From: Rubripirellula amarantea
GTDB taxonomy: Bacteria > Planctomycetota > Planctomycetia > Pirellulales > Pirellulaceae
NCBI RefSeq assembly: GCF_007859865.1
Contig: NZ_SJPI01000001.1
Coordinates: 1,426,001 to 1,490,000 of the forward strand
Direction of reading: 5' to 3'
Length of the DNA stretch: 64,000 nt
In this document: positions 8,724-17,016 of the stretch, piece after piece
How positions within the stretch are numbered: the first letter of the stretch is position 1
How the letters are laid out: each line of letters starts with the position of its first letter
Made by a program: the position numbers and the translations under genes
Notes under the pieces: generated by a model
Seen by the model: only the letters and a program-made list of their open reading frames with translations
Databases searched by the model: none
Told to the model about the DNA's origin: nothing

Positions 8724-9989
8724 ATGTCGGCTTCGAGTCCCGCTTCCATCCGTATTGATCGCCAACGTCTGCTCGATCGCTTTCTGCGTTACGTGAAAAT
8801 CGGCACGTCGGCGGATCCCACCAGTGACACCTACCCGAGTTCGACCTCGCAATGGGAACTGGGGCGAATGTTGTGCGACGAGTTATCCGCGATGTCCGTT
8901 GACGATGCTCACCAGGACGAGAACGCACTGGTTTGGGGAACCGTCCCCTCCACCATTGGCGAGGGCGCCCCGACGGTGGCCCTGGTTGCTCACATGGACA
9001 CCTCGCCGGAATCACCCGGCGATAACGTCCAACCTCAAGTGATCGAGAACTACGACGGAGGCGACATCACACTGCTGTCAGGTGAGCTCATTGCGGTCGC
9101 TTCGTCTCCCGACTTGAGCAAGGTCGTCGGGAAGACATTGATCACGACCGATGGGACCACGCTGCTTGGCGGTGATGACAAGGCAGGCGTGGCGATCATC
9201 ATGGAACTGGCCCAAACGCTTATCGAGAATCCTCATTTGCAACATGGTCCGGTGCGATTGCTATTCACTTGCGACGAAGAAATCGGGCGCGGCACCGACA
9301 AAATCGACCTCGCGAAAGTCGATGCCACGGTTGCCTACACGGTCGACGGCGGTGGCGCGGGCGAGATCGACGTGGAAACATTTTCGGCCGATGGCGCGAC
9401 CGTACGATTCGTTGGTCATAACATTCACCCTGCGATCGCAAAGGATCGGATGGTCAGTGCGTTGCGAGGTGCCTGTGATTTCGTTTCGCAACTTCCCCGC
9501 GATCGCCAGACTCCCGAGACAACTGACCAACGAGACGGCTTCATTCACCCGACCACGATCCACGGTGGCGTAGGCGAAGCGACGGTGCACTTGATCCTAC
9601 GTTCATTTGAAGCCGCAGACCTGGAAACTTACGCTGATCAATTGCGCTCGCTCGCGAACGACATCACGTCGAAAATACCCGGCCTAAAAGCCGAGGTCAC
9701 GATTCATCGGCAATATCGAAACATGCGAGACGGCATCGCAAATCTTCCCGAGTCGGTATCAATGGTCGAAAAGGCGTTCGCCAACCTTGGTCGCCCGTGC
9801 ACTCGCGAGATCATTCGAGGTGGAACCGACGGCAGCCAATTGACCGAAAAGGGTTTACCCACACCGAATCTATCGAGCGGGCAACATAACATTCACGCCG
9901 TTACTGAATTCGCGTGTCTCGACGAAATGGTCGAGGCGACCGAGCACTTGGTCGAAATGCTTCGTCTGTGGAGCGAGATGAAGTCCTGA
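8724..9989 (+). CDS. pepT: Peptidase T (tripeptide aminopeptidase, M20B)
   Basis: A 421-residue cytoplasmic metallopeptidase that removes the N-terminal residue from tripeptides. The two-zinc site of the M20 family is complete: H90 and D92 in AHMDTSPES, D151 in LLGGDDKAG, the catalytic pair E185-E186 in TCDEEIGRG, D208 in YTVDGGGAGE, and the C-terminal histidine in SSGQHNIHAVTEF. The GHNIHPAIAKDRMVSA dimerisation-lid motif is also present. I chose the ATG at 8724 because homology begins there; the frame stays open upstream to 8529, but that part lies in the divergent exonuclease gene. Length fits the family (about 410). Confidence 0.95.
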   Translation: MSASSPASIRIDRQRLLDRFLRYVKIGTSADPTSDTYPSSTSQWELGRMLCDELSAMSVDDAHQDENALVWGTVPSTIGEGAPTVALVAHMDTSPESPGDNVQPQVIENYDGGDITLLSGELIAVASSPDLSKVVGKTLITTDGTTLLGGDDKAGVAIIMELAQTLIENPHLQHGPVRLLFTCDEEIGRGTDKIDLAKVDATVAYTVDGGGAGEIDVETFSADGATVRFVGHNIHPAIAKDRMVSALRGACDFVSQLPRDRQTPETTDQRDGFIHPTTIHGGVGEATVHLILRSFEAADLETYADQLRSLANDITSKIPGLKAEVTIHRQYRNMRDGIANLPESVSMVEKAFANLGRPCTREIIRGGTDGSQLTEKGLPTPNLSSGQHNIHAVTEFACLDEMVEATEHLVEMLRLWSEMKS

Positions 9990-10160
9990 ATATCGCTGCG
10001 GATACTACCTCGAATCACCCTGCACGCGGCCCTGTGATTTCAGTCATCTGTTGCCATCGAATCTGATCTACCGCGATCCAGTGCTGATGCGATAAGTGCT
10101 GAACTCGCGAGCGATCAGTCCTGTCGAAAACTACTTTGCAAAAAAGAGATCGCTTGGTCG

Positions 10161-10754
10161 CTACCAACTTCGAGCGTTTTCGTAGGCGGTGATTTTCTCT
10201 TCATGCTGCAGCGTTTGCGCAATGTCGTCGAGACCATGCAACAAGTTGTGTCGACGACTCGGGTCAACCTCAAAGCTCCGCTCGAAACCGTGCTCATCAG
10301 TGATCTTTTGGTTTTCGAGATCAACTGTAAGTTGATACGGAGAATGCTTCTCGGCTCGTGCAAACAGTTCATCAATATCGGCTTCCGGCAGCACAATCGG
10401 CAGCAGGCCGTTCTTGAAACTGTTGTTGAAGAAGATATCAGCGAACGAGGGTGCGATCACGCTGCGGAAACCGTAGTCATCCAAAGCCCAAACGGCGTGT
10501 TCACGTGAGCTGCCGCTACCAAAGTTCTGACGCGCGACCAGTATCGACGCACCTTTGACGTTGATTCGGTTAAGTTCGAATTCAGGATTAGGTGTCGTGC
10601 CATCATCCATGAATCGCCAATCGTAAAAAAGGAACTGGCCGAAACCCGTTCGTTCGATTCGCTTCAGGAATTGCTTCGGGATGATTTGATCAGTGTCGAC
10701 GTTGGCGCGGTCCATCGTAGCGACGACGCCAGTGTGAATAGTGAAGTTTTGCAT
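10161..10754 (-). CDS. leuD: 3-isopropylmalate dehydratase small subunit
   Basis: 197 residues, close to the E. coli LeuD length. Carries the swivelling domain of the aconitase family: N-terminal [17 protein letters not shown], and the substrate-binding stretch [15 protein letters not shown]. With LeuC it isomerises 2-isopropylmalate to 3-isopropylmalate in leucine biosynthesis. The start lies 35 bases downstream of the leuC stop on the same strand, so the two subunits are co-transcribed. leuA and leuB are not nearby. Confidence 0.96.
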   Translation of the reverse strand: MQNFTIHTGVVATMDRANVDTDQIIPKQFLKRIERTGFGQFLFYDWRFMDDGTTPNPEFELNRINVKGASILVARQNFGSGSSREHAVWALDDYGFRSVIAPSFADIFFNNSFKNGLLPIVLPEADIDELFARAEKHSPYQLTVDLENQKITDEHGFERSFEVDPSRRHNLLHGLDDIAQTLQHEEKITAYENARSW

Positions 10755-10789
10755 GGTGAGTTAATGATTGTTGTGAGCGTGAAAGGCGA

Positions 10790-12220
10790 TCAAGCGTTGG
10801 ACTTGTAGTCCCAATCGCGGATGTCGACAAAGTGACCTTTGACAGCGGCAGCGGCTGCCATCGCTGGGCTAACCAAGTGCGTCCGACCGCCCTTGCCTTG
10901 GCGTCCTTCGAAGTTACGGTTGCTGGTGCTTGCACACCGTTCACCGGGTGCAAGTTTGTCAGGGTTCATGGCCAAACACATGCTGCAGCCGGCTTCACGC
11001 CAGTCAAATCCAGCTTCTTTGAAAATCTTGTCGAGGCCTTCGTTTTCAGCTTGGATCTTTACCTTGCCGCTACCGGGCACAACCATGGCGTCGACCTTGC
11101 CACTGACATGATGGCCTTTGACGACCGCAGCGGCGGCTCGTAAATCTTCGATTCGTGCATTGGTGCACGAGCCGATGAAGACTCGGTCAAGAGTGACATC
11201 TTGAATAGGTGTTCCCGCCGTCAAACCCATGTAGTCGAGCGAATCACGCGTGGTCTTTTGATCGGTTGCGTTATCGAACTCGGAAGGATCGGGAATTTTC
11301 GATCCAACGCTACGCACTTGGCCGGGGTTGGTGCCCCATGTGACCTGCGGCTCGATGTCTTTGCCTTGATAGACGTTCGACAAATCGTACTTGGCACCGG
11401 GGTCACTTGGCAGTTGTTTCCAACGTTCAACAGCAGCGGCAAAGTCTTTAGGAGCTTCAGGCAATCCGTCGAGATAATCGAACGTGGTTTGATCCGGTGC
11501 GATCATTCCGGCACGTGCACCGGCTTCGATCGACATGTTGCAAACGGTCATCCGTTCTTCCATGGTCAATGCGCGAACGCAATCACCGGTGTACTCAAGC
11601 ACATAGCCCGTTCCCCCAGCGGTACCGATCTGACCGATGAGATAAAGGATCATGTCTTTGGCGGTCACACCTCGAGCAAGTTCGCCATCAACGCGAAGCT
11701 CGAATGTCTTGGGTTTGAATTGCAACAGCGTTTGCGTCGCCATGACGTGTTCAACTTCGCTGGTGCCGATCCCAAATGCCAACGATCCAAACGCACCGTG
11801 GGTAGCGGTGTGAGAGTCGCCACAGACAATCGTCATCCCCGGTTGGGTGTAGCCGTTTTCAGGTCCGATGACGTGTACGATACCCTGACGTACGTCGCCG
11901 ATATCGAACAACGTGACGCCAAACTCAGCACAATTTGCTCGCAGAGTTTCGATCTGCTTGCGGCTGATGGGGTCCGCGATCGGCAACGACCGGTCGCTGG
12001 TGGGCACATTATGGTCAGGGGTGGCAATGGTCCGCTCAGGTCGGCGAACGGGGCGATTGTTGATGCGTAGCCCCTCAAACGCTTGAGGGCTGGTGACTTC
12101 GTGGACCAAGTGCAGATCGATGTACAGGATGGCTGGTCCACTCTCGGGGGCGTGAACGACGTGCTGGTCCCAGATTTTGTCCAGCATAGTCCGCGGTGCG
12201 GACGAAGATGTTGCAGTCAT
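10790..12220 (-). CDS. leuC: 3-isopropylmalate dehydratase large subunit
   Basis: 476 residues with the full aconitase-type catalytic core. The [4Fe-4S] ligands are the cysteine in [16 protein letters not shown] and the two in [13 protein letters not shown]. The signature TPDHNVPT and the [12 protein letters not shown] stretch are present. Works as a heterodimer with the LeuD protein encoded 35 bases downstream. No leucine attenuator or T-box can be recognised in the 174 bases upstream of the start. Long open frames on the opposite strand within this gene are shadows. Confidence 0.97.
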   Translation of the reverse strand: MTATSSSAPRTMLDKIWDQHVVHAPESGPAILYIDLHLVHEVTSPQAFEGLRINNRPVRRPERTIATPDHNVPTSDRSLPIADPISRKQIETLRANCAEFGVTLFDIGDVRQGIVHVIGPENGYTQPGMTIVCGDSHTATHGAFGSLAFGIGTSEVEHVMATQTLLQFKPKTFELRVDGELARGVTAKDMILYLIGQIGTAGGTGYVLEYTGDCVRALTMEERMTVCNMSIEAGARAGMIAPDQTTFDYLDGLPEAPKDFAAAVERWKQLPSDPGAKYDLSNVYQGKDIEPQVTWGTNPGQVRSVGSKIPDPSEFDNATDQKTTRDSLDYMGLTAGTPIQDVTLDRVFIGSCTNARIEDLRAAAAVVKGHHVSGKVDAMVVPGSGKVKIQAENEGLDKIFKEAGFDWREAGCSMCLAMNPDKLAPGERCASTSNRNFEGRQGKGGRTHLVSPAMAAAAAVKGHFVDIRDWDYKSNA

Positions 12221-12394
12221 TTTGTTGCAGAAAGAGCGTGTTTTGTAAGTTTTTCGTCTGGTTCCATCCGTGCCGATCGCCTTTGGCGTCGACGCCCCTC
12301 ACTGTCGATCCTCAGGGGCAAACTGTCAATGAGATAGGGGACGCTTCAGTACCGTTTTCCGACACTGTGATTGACGACACTGCGATCGACGTTT

Positions 12395-13405
12395 TCAGAC
12401 ACCGTAGTAGTCACGATACCAGGCAACGAAGTTCGCGATTCCTGTTTGAATAGGCGTCTTGGGCTTAAATCCCACGGCAGATTCTAGGGCCGATGTGTCC
12501 GCGTAGGTCGCGGGTACGTCGCCCGGCTGCATCGGAAGCATGTTCTTCTGAGCCGTGATGCCTAGTTCTTTTTCAATGGTCTCGATGAACACGCCGAGTT
12601 CGACGGGGTCATTATTACCGATGTTGTAAATCCGGTAGGGAGCATTGCTGGACGAAGGATCGGGTTCATCGCTCTTCCAGTTTGGATCCGGTGCCGCGAT
12701 TTGCTGACTGGTACGATCAACGCCCTCAACGATATCGTCGATGTAGGTGAAATCGCGTCGCATCTTTCCTTCGTTAAAGACGTCGATGGGACGTCCTTCG
12801 AGGATGGCTTTGACAAACAAGAACAACGCCATGTCAGGGCGACCCCACGGACCATAAACCGTGAAGAAACGCAGCCCCGTGGTGGGCAGCCCATACAGGT
12901 GGCTGTACGTATGAGCCATCAATTCGTTGCTCTTCTTGGTCGCCGCGTAGAGACTAAGCGGATGGTCGACTCGCTGGGAGGTCGAAAACGGCATTTGAGT
13001 CCCACCCCCGTAGACGCTGCTGCTGCTGGCATAGGTCAGATGCGGCGTTTTGGCGTGGCGACAAGCTTCAAGAATGTTCGTAAAACCGACCAGGTTGCTT
13101 TGCACGTAAGCACGAGGGTGCGTCAACGAGTACCGCACCCCAGCCTGGGCGGCGAGATGAACAACGCGGTCGAAATCATGCTTGGCAAACAGATCGTCGA
13201 TGGCGGCCTGGTCAACAAGGTCGGCTTTGACGAACGTAAAGTTGTCGTGCCGTTGGAGTCGATCGAGCCTCGATTTCTTCAGCTCGACACTGTAGTAATC
13301 GTTCAGGTTATCCAGACCGACCACTCGATCGCCACGCTCGAGCAATCGCTCTGCTAAGTGGTAGCCAATGAAACCAGCGGCGCCGGTAATCAGGTGAGTA
13401 CTCAT
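12395..13405 (-). CDS. NAD-dependent sugar-nucleotide epimerase, probably UDP-glucuronate 4-epimerase
   Basis: A 336-residue extended short-chain dehydrogenase. N-terminal Rossmann motif GAAGFIGYH, then [18 protein letters not shown], which is typical of UDP-glucuronate 4-epimerases. The catalytic Ser is in [10 protein letters not shown] and the Y-x3-K pair is in [11 protein letters not shown]. The substrate-binding loop [14 protein letters not shown] is also characteristic of that subfamily. The product UDP-galacturonate would feed polysaccharide or LPS assembly. No glycosyltransferases are adjacent, so this looks like a stand-alone gene. UDP-galactose 4-epimerase is a less likely alternative. 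Confidence 0.9.
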   Translation of the reverse strand: MSTHLITGAAGFIGYHLAERLLERGDRVVGLDNLNDYYSVELKKSRLDRLQRHDNFTFVKADLVDQAAIDDLFAKHDFDRVVHLAAQAGVRYSLTHPRAYVQSNLVGFTNILEACRHAKTPHLTYASSSSVYGGGTQMPFSTSQRVDHPLSLYAATKKSNELMAHTYSHLYGLPTTGLRFFTVYGPWGRPDMALFLFVKAILEGRPIDVFNEGKMRRDFTYIDDIVEGVDRTSQQIAAPDPNWKSDEPDPSSSNAPYRIYNIGNNDPVELGVFIETIEKELGITAQKNMLPMQPGDVPATYADTSALESAVGFKPKTPIQTGIANFVAWYRDYYGV

Positions 13406-13525
13406 GGAATGCCGAGGTACGCTGGAGTGAGAGGAATCGAGGACCCTAATTCAAAGACAAACGCCCACCGCCTTGCGAAAATAGCGACCCATTAAAGCCG
13501 TAGCTTAGTAAAACAAGCTCAAATG

Positions 13526-13553
13526 CGAAGAGCCGATCTAAACGGGCTCTTCG
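13526..13553 (-). terminator. Hairpin at the end of the 66-aa gene
   Basis: A perfect 9-bp inverted repeat (CGAAGAGCC / GGCTCTTCG) with a 10-base loop straddles the stop codon of the small gene at 13538-13738. Only a short T run follows on the minus strand, so it is a weak intrinsic terminator or an mRNA 3'-end stabiliser. Confidence 0.45.
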
Positions 13554-13738
13554 ATGTACTCTTGGCGTTCCGTGTCTTTACCGGGGACGATCTTGGTCAC
13601 GTTGACTTTGGTTCGACGCAATTCCTCGATTTCAGCCGCCATTTCGTTGATCAAATTGGCAATCTCAGTTCCCGCCGCTTCACCGATATTCACAATCAGG
13701 GCCTTTCGCGAGTTGTAGCTAAGTCCAGTTTGTTTCAT
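13538..13738 (-). CDS. Small conserved-looking protein, 66 aa
   Basis: Starts at the ATG at 13738, chosen because AGGAG sits seven bases upstream; a longer in-frame start at 13777 lacks such support. The protein begins MKQTGLSYNSRKALIVNIGE and continues with an amphipathic, charge-rich helix (about residues 20-45: many Glu, Ala, Ile, Leu) likely to form a coiled coil. No membrane segment or signal peptide. Family not recognised. It lies between glmS and the epimerase on the same strand, 74 bases downstream of the glmS stop, and may share its transcript. Confidence 0.75.
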   Translation of the reverse strand: MKQTGLSYNSRKALIVNIGEAAGTEIANLINEMAAEIEELRRTKVNVTKIVPGKDTERQEYIEEPV

Positions 13739-13812
13739 CGGGATTCTCCTAAACCAAAATGTCAATCGAACGCTCATAGTTAAATTGAGCGGGCTTTAAA
13801 GACAAGCCAAAA

Positions 13813-15669
13813 TCACTCTACCGTCACACTCTTCGCCAAATTACGCGGTTTATCCACGTCGCAACCACGAATCAGAGCGATATGGTACGACAATAATTGC
13901 AATGGAACGACCGTGACAATGGGCTGCAAGAACTGCTGAACCTGGGGAACATGGATCACGTCGTCGGCGATTTGGTGAACATGTGGATCATCTTCGCTGG
14001 CGATAGCGATAACGGGCCCGCCACGAGCCTTTACTTCTTCCATATTGGCCATGACTTTGTCGTACGTACCGCCGGCGGGCACGATAAACACACTCGGTGT
14101 CGCATCGTCCACTAACGCGATCGGCCCGTGCTTCATCTCGGCTGCTGGATATCCCTCGGCGTGGATGTAGCTGATTTCTTTTAGCTTCAATGCGCCCTCG
14201 AGCGCGGTTGGGAAGTTGTATTGGCGTCCCAGGTAAAGGACGTTGTTGGCCGAAGCATATTTCTTGGCAACGTCCTTCACTTGTTCGTTGCACGTCAAGG
14301 CTTGCTGGACGGCGTTGGGCAGCAACCGAAGCTCTTCGATCAGACGCTGTCCGCCTTCGAAACTCAGGTGCCGCATGCGTCCAAAATACAAAGCCAACAT
14401 CGCAAGCACGCAACATTGGGACGTGTACGCTTTCGTGCTGGCGACACCGATTTCGGGGCCCGCGTGCAAGTAGACTCCACCGTCCGCCGCTTGCGCGATT
14501 GAGCTGGCAACAACGTTGCAGATTGCCAGCGTCCGGTGTCCTTTTCGTTTGGTCTCGTTCAGTGCCGCAAGCGTGTCTGCGGTTTCACCACTTTGCGTGA
14601 TTCCAAAGACGAGCGTGTTGTTTTCGATCGGCGGATTTCGGTATCGCAATTCGCTGGCGTATTCAACACTAACAGGAATCCGTGCGAGCTCTTCAATTAA
14701 GTATTCACCAACCAGTGCCGAGTGCCAACTCGTGCCACAGCCCGTCAAGATAATTCGTTCAACGCTGCGCAGTTGCTGGGGTGTCAGATTCAAACCACCG
14801 AACACAGCCGTTGCGTTTTGATCGTCAAGTCGACCACGCATCGCGTTGCGAAGCGATTCGGGTTGCTCGTAGATTTCCTTGAGCATGTAATGATCGAAAC
14901 CATCCAAACCCACTTCGCCGCTTTCGGTTTCCAACTGTCGAATGTCGACCCGAACCTTGCCTTGGTCGCGGTGCAGTACAGAAAATCCTTCCGGGGTGAG
15001 CACCGCGATTTGATGGTCCGCAAGATAGACGATGCGGTCGGTGCGTCCAGCCAACGGCGATGCATCACTGGAAACAAAATACTCACCGCGCCCCACACCA
15101 ATCACCAAAGGGCTGCCAAACCGAGCGGCAATCATCAAGCTGGGCTTGTCGCGAAACGCGATCGCCAAACCGTACGTTCCGCGCAACCGAGCGATCGCGG
15201 CTTGCACAGCCGACAAGTATCGCATGTTGGGTTGATCTTTAATCTCAGGCGACTGCTTTAGTTCCTCGGCAATCAGGTGAGCGATCACTTCGCTATCGGT
15301 GTCGGACTTAAAGACGTAACCCTTGGCGATCAATTCATCCTTAAGAACCTGGAAGTTCTCGATCACGCCATTGTGCACTAAAACAATTTCACCCTCACCG
15401 CCGAGGTGCGGGTGAGCGTTGGGTTCGGTGGCCGGGCCGTGCGTGGCCCAACGAGTGTGTCCGATTCCCAAGATTCCAGCTTTGGGTTCGTTGCCGATCT
15501 TGGCCGCTAAAGAGTCAATTCGCCCGACGGACCGAGTGATATCGAATCGACTTCCGCCATGAATTGCCACACCGGCGCTGTCATAGCCGCGGTACTCCAA
15601 ACGCCGGAGCCCATCAATTAGGAAGGGACATGCGTCTTCACTTCCGACGTAGCCAACGATTCCACACAT
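13813..15669 (-). CDS. glmS: Glutamine-fructose-6-phosphate aminotransferase
   Basis: 618 residues from the ATG at 15669, chosen because the mature enzyme must begin with Cys2 (MCGIVGYVG), the nucleophile of the N-terminal type II glutamine amidotransferase domain. GHTRWATHGPATEPNAHPH is the glutamine-binding region. Two SIS domains follow, and the protein ends in the typical PRNLAKSVTVE tail that closes the sugar-phosphate site. It makes glucosamine-6-phosphate for cell-envelope amino sugars. I see no glmS-ribozyme core in the 5' leader. Confidence 0.97.
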   Translation of the reverse strand: MCGIVGYVGSEDACPFLIDGLRRLEYRGYDSAGVAIHGGSRFDITRSVGRIDSLAAKIGNEPKAGILGIGHTRWATHGPATEPNAHPHLGGEGEIVLVHNGVIENFQVLKDELIAKGYVFKSDTDSEVIAHLIAEELKQSPEIKDQPNMRYLSAVQAAIARLRGTYGLAIAFRDKPSLMIAARFGSPLVIGVGRGEYFVSSDASPLAGRTDRIVYLADHQIAVLTPEGFSVLHRDQGKVRVDIRQLETESGEVGLDGFDHYMLKEIYEQPESLRNAMRGRLDDQNATAVFGGLNLTPQQLRSVERIILTGCGTSWHSALVGEYLIEELARIPVSVEYASELRYRNPPIENNTLVFGITQSGETADTLAALNETKRKGHRTLAICNVVASSIAQAADGGVYLHAGPEIGVASTKAYTSQCCVLAMLALYFGRMRHLSFEGGQRLIEELRLLPNAVQQALTCNEQVKDVAKKYASANNVLYLGRQYNFPTALEGALKLKEISYIHAEGYPAAEMKHGPIALVDDATPSVFIVPAGGTYDKVMANMEEVKARGGPVIAIASEDDPHVHQIADDVIHVPQVQQFLQPIVTVVPLQLLSYHIALIRGCDVDKPRNLAKSVTVE

Positions 15670-15944
15670 ATTGCTTGGTCTCTTATTCGTCTCTCGATCT
15701 GTTGCCGTGTCTTGCACGTGCCCACACGACACATCTAGGGAAAGCCTAACTCAAACTGGCTCAATCACACTAGAGAAGACGAACTCGATCTGCCTACCTG
15801 CTTAGGATCGGCACACTTATCCCACAAAGTCGGCAAAACATGGCCGTTCGGCGAGAAATGACCAATGAATCGGGTTCTACTTGGCTACTAAGCTCAAGAT
15901 CTCTCGCTGACGCCCATCCATATTTTACGCCGCATTCCGTTTAA

Positions 15945-16011
15945 AACGGCTCAGTGGCTTGAACGGCTCAGTGGCTTGAACGGCTCAGTGGCTTGAACGG
16001 CTCAGTGGCTT
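15945..16011. repeat. 17-bp tandem repeat, four copies
   Basis: Four head-to-tail copies of AACGGCTCAGTGGCTTG at 15945-15961, 15962-15978, 15979-15995 and 15996-16011 (the last lacks one base). Copies are identical, pointing to recent expansion. The unit length is not a multiple of three and no gene covers it. Confidence 0.95.
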
Positions 16012-16012
16012 A

Positions 16013-16060
16013 GGGAGCACAGCGCCTTGGGAGCAAAGCGCCTTGGGAGCACAGTGCCTC
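16013..16060. repeat. 16-bp tandem repeat, three copies, diverged
   Basis: Three units at 16013-16028, 16029-16044 and 16045-16060 of the form GGGAGCACAGCGCCTT with one or a few substitutions each. It abuts the 17-bp array, and the two unit types resemble each other (AGCACAGCGCCTT against GGCTCAGTGGCTT). Both also resemble the last codons of the adjacent gene at 16071-16097, so the arrays probably grew from that gene end. Confidence 0.85.
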
Positions 16061-16075
16061 AGGGGGCCAAGTGGC

Positions 16076-16804
16076 TTAGGCAGCACGACGATTGGGGCCG
16101 ACTTGCGACTGCGACGAACGCTTAAGCGGTTGCCAAGATGGGCCCTCATGAACCAATACCACAGTCGATGGCTTGCAAATTCTAGCTAGCAAACCATGAA
16201 TTTCGGGGGTATCCCATTCGTTTTGCGGCTGCGAAAACAGCACGAGATCGACCGACCCGATCGTATGAGCGACACGGGTAAGTCCGCGATCGAGAGATTC
16301 AGGATAGACCTGAGAGCTCACGCCGGCAGCTCGCAACTTTTGGTGGAACTGCATCAGAGTGGTTTCGCCACCCGCCATTTCAAACTGGTCCAAGGCGATG
16401 TAGCGGACGGTCTTATCCGATTGGGCGGTCAGCGTTTGGATGACTTCAATCGCGCGTGATCCGTCACCCACACCCACTTCCAGCGCCGTTTCGACTGACA
16501 GGCTCTTGATCTGCTTCAACAGCGGCCCGTTGGCGGACGAACCCCCAAACAGGCTAAGCCTCGCTTTTTTCGCCGGTGGTGCGGGCGTTTCAGCCGGAAC
16601 GACCTTCGTTACCGAAGCAGCCTTCGCGGTGGTCGCCGCGGGAGCCCTATCGGTCGCAGTGGCCGTCTTCTTCTTTGCGATGGGAGTCGGGTTCGTTGCC
16701 CCGGGCGCTGGATCGCTCGACGCATTCGGCTGAGCCGACTTTTCCGGTTGCGATGGTTCTCCGGACCGGCCGCGAAGAGTGTTCCACAATTTTAGCAGCG
16801 GCAT
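16076..16804 (-). CDS. Protein with a SAM-methyltransferase-like fold and Pro/Ala-rich N-terminus
   Basis: 242 residues from the ATG at 16804; a GTG at 16855 would add a short hydrophobic leader (VLAIQTLLFLSG) and cannot be excluded. Residues 10-85 are rich in Ala, Pro, Thr and Lys and probably disordered. From about residue 95 there is a Rossmann-like domain with SVETALEVGVGDGSRAIEV, resembling motif I of class I SAM-dependent methyltransferases, and VDLVLFSQPQNEWDTPE where motif IV would be. Methyl transfer is not proven. The C-terminus is basic (RRAA). The stop codon borders the minisatellite at 15945-16060. Confidence 0.75.
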   Translation of the reverse strand: MPLLKLWNTLRGRSGEPSQPEKSAQPNASSDPAPGATNPTPIAKKKTATATDRAPAATTAKAASVTKVVPAETPAPPAKKARLSLFGGSSANGPLLKQIKSLSVETALEVGVGDGSRAIEVIQTLTAQSDKTVRYIALDQFEMAGGETTLMQFHQKLRAAGVSSQVYPESLDRGLTRVAHTIGSVDLVLFSQPQNEWDTPEIHGLLARICKPSTVVLVHEGPSWQPLKRSSQSQVGPNRRAA

Positions 16805-17016
16805 CGAAGCAGGCCCCGACAGAAAGAGAAGCGTTTGAATCGCCAAAACGAACACGGAAGGCGTTCAAAAGTACCGCCTCGAACGTTTATGTCGGCAACG
16901 CGGTCCCGTTCGCTCGACTGGTTCCGGCAAGGTTCAGGTTACGCAGATAGGGCGCGAGTCTGCGTCCTAGGCTTGCTGTACCAGATCAAGACCTGCTCTT
17001 CCTTTCGTCGGCAATC

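Larger units (their letters stand above)
15670..16075. other. Intergenic region upstream of glmS containing a minisatellite
   Basis: About 406 bases between the glmS start and the 3' end of the next minus-strand gene. It must hold the glmS promoter, but I cannot point to convincing -35/-10 boxes. The distal 130 bases are tandem repeats described separately. No open frame here resembles a gene. Confidence 0.7.

Noticed and set aside
8626-9015. Upstream extension of the exonuclease gene to a start at 9015
   Set aside because: It would overlap the pepT start by about 290 bases. The extra residues are Arg/Pro-rich without homology signals, while MAEQISHLIFDVE is a natural start.
11201-12070. A 289-codon open frame on the plus strand opposite leuC
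   Set aside because: It lies wholly inside an intact, well conserved leuC on the other strand, and its product has no recognisable motif; it is a shadow of codon bias.
15945-16060. CRISPR array
   Set aside because: The repeats are directly adjacent with no unique spacers, the units are only 16-17 bases, and no cas genes are present; it is a minisatellite.
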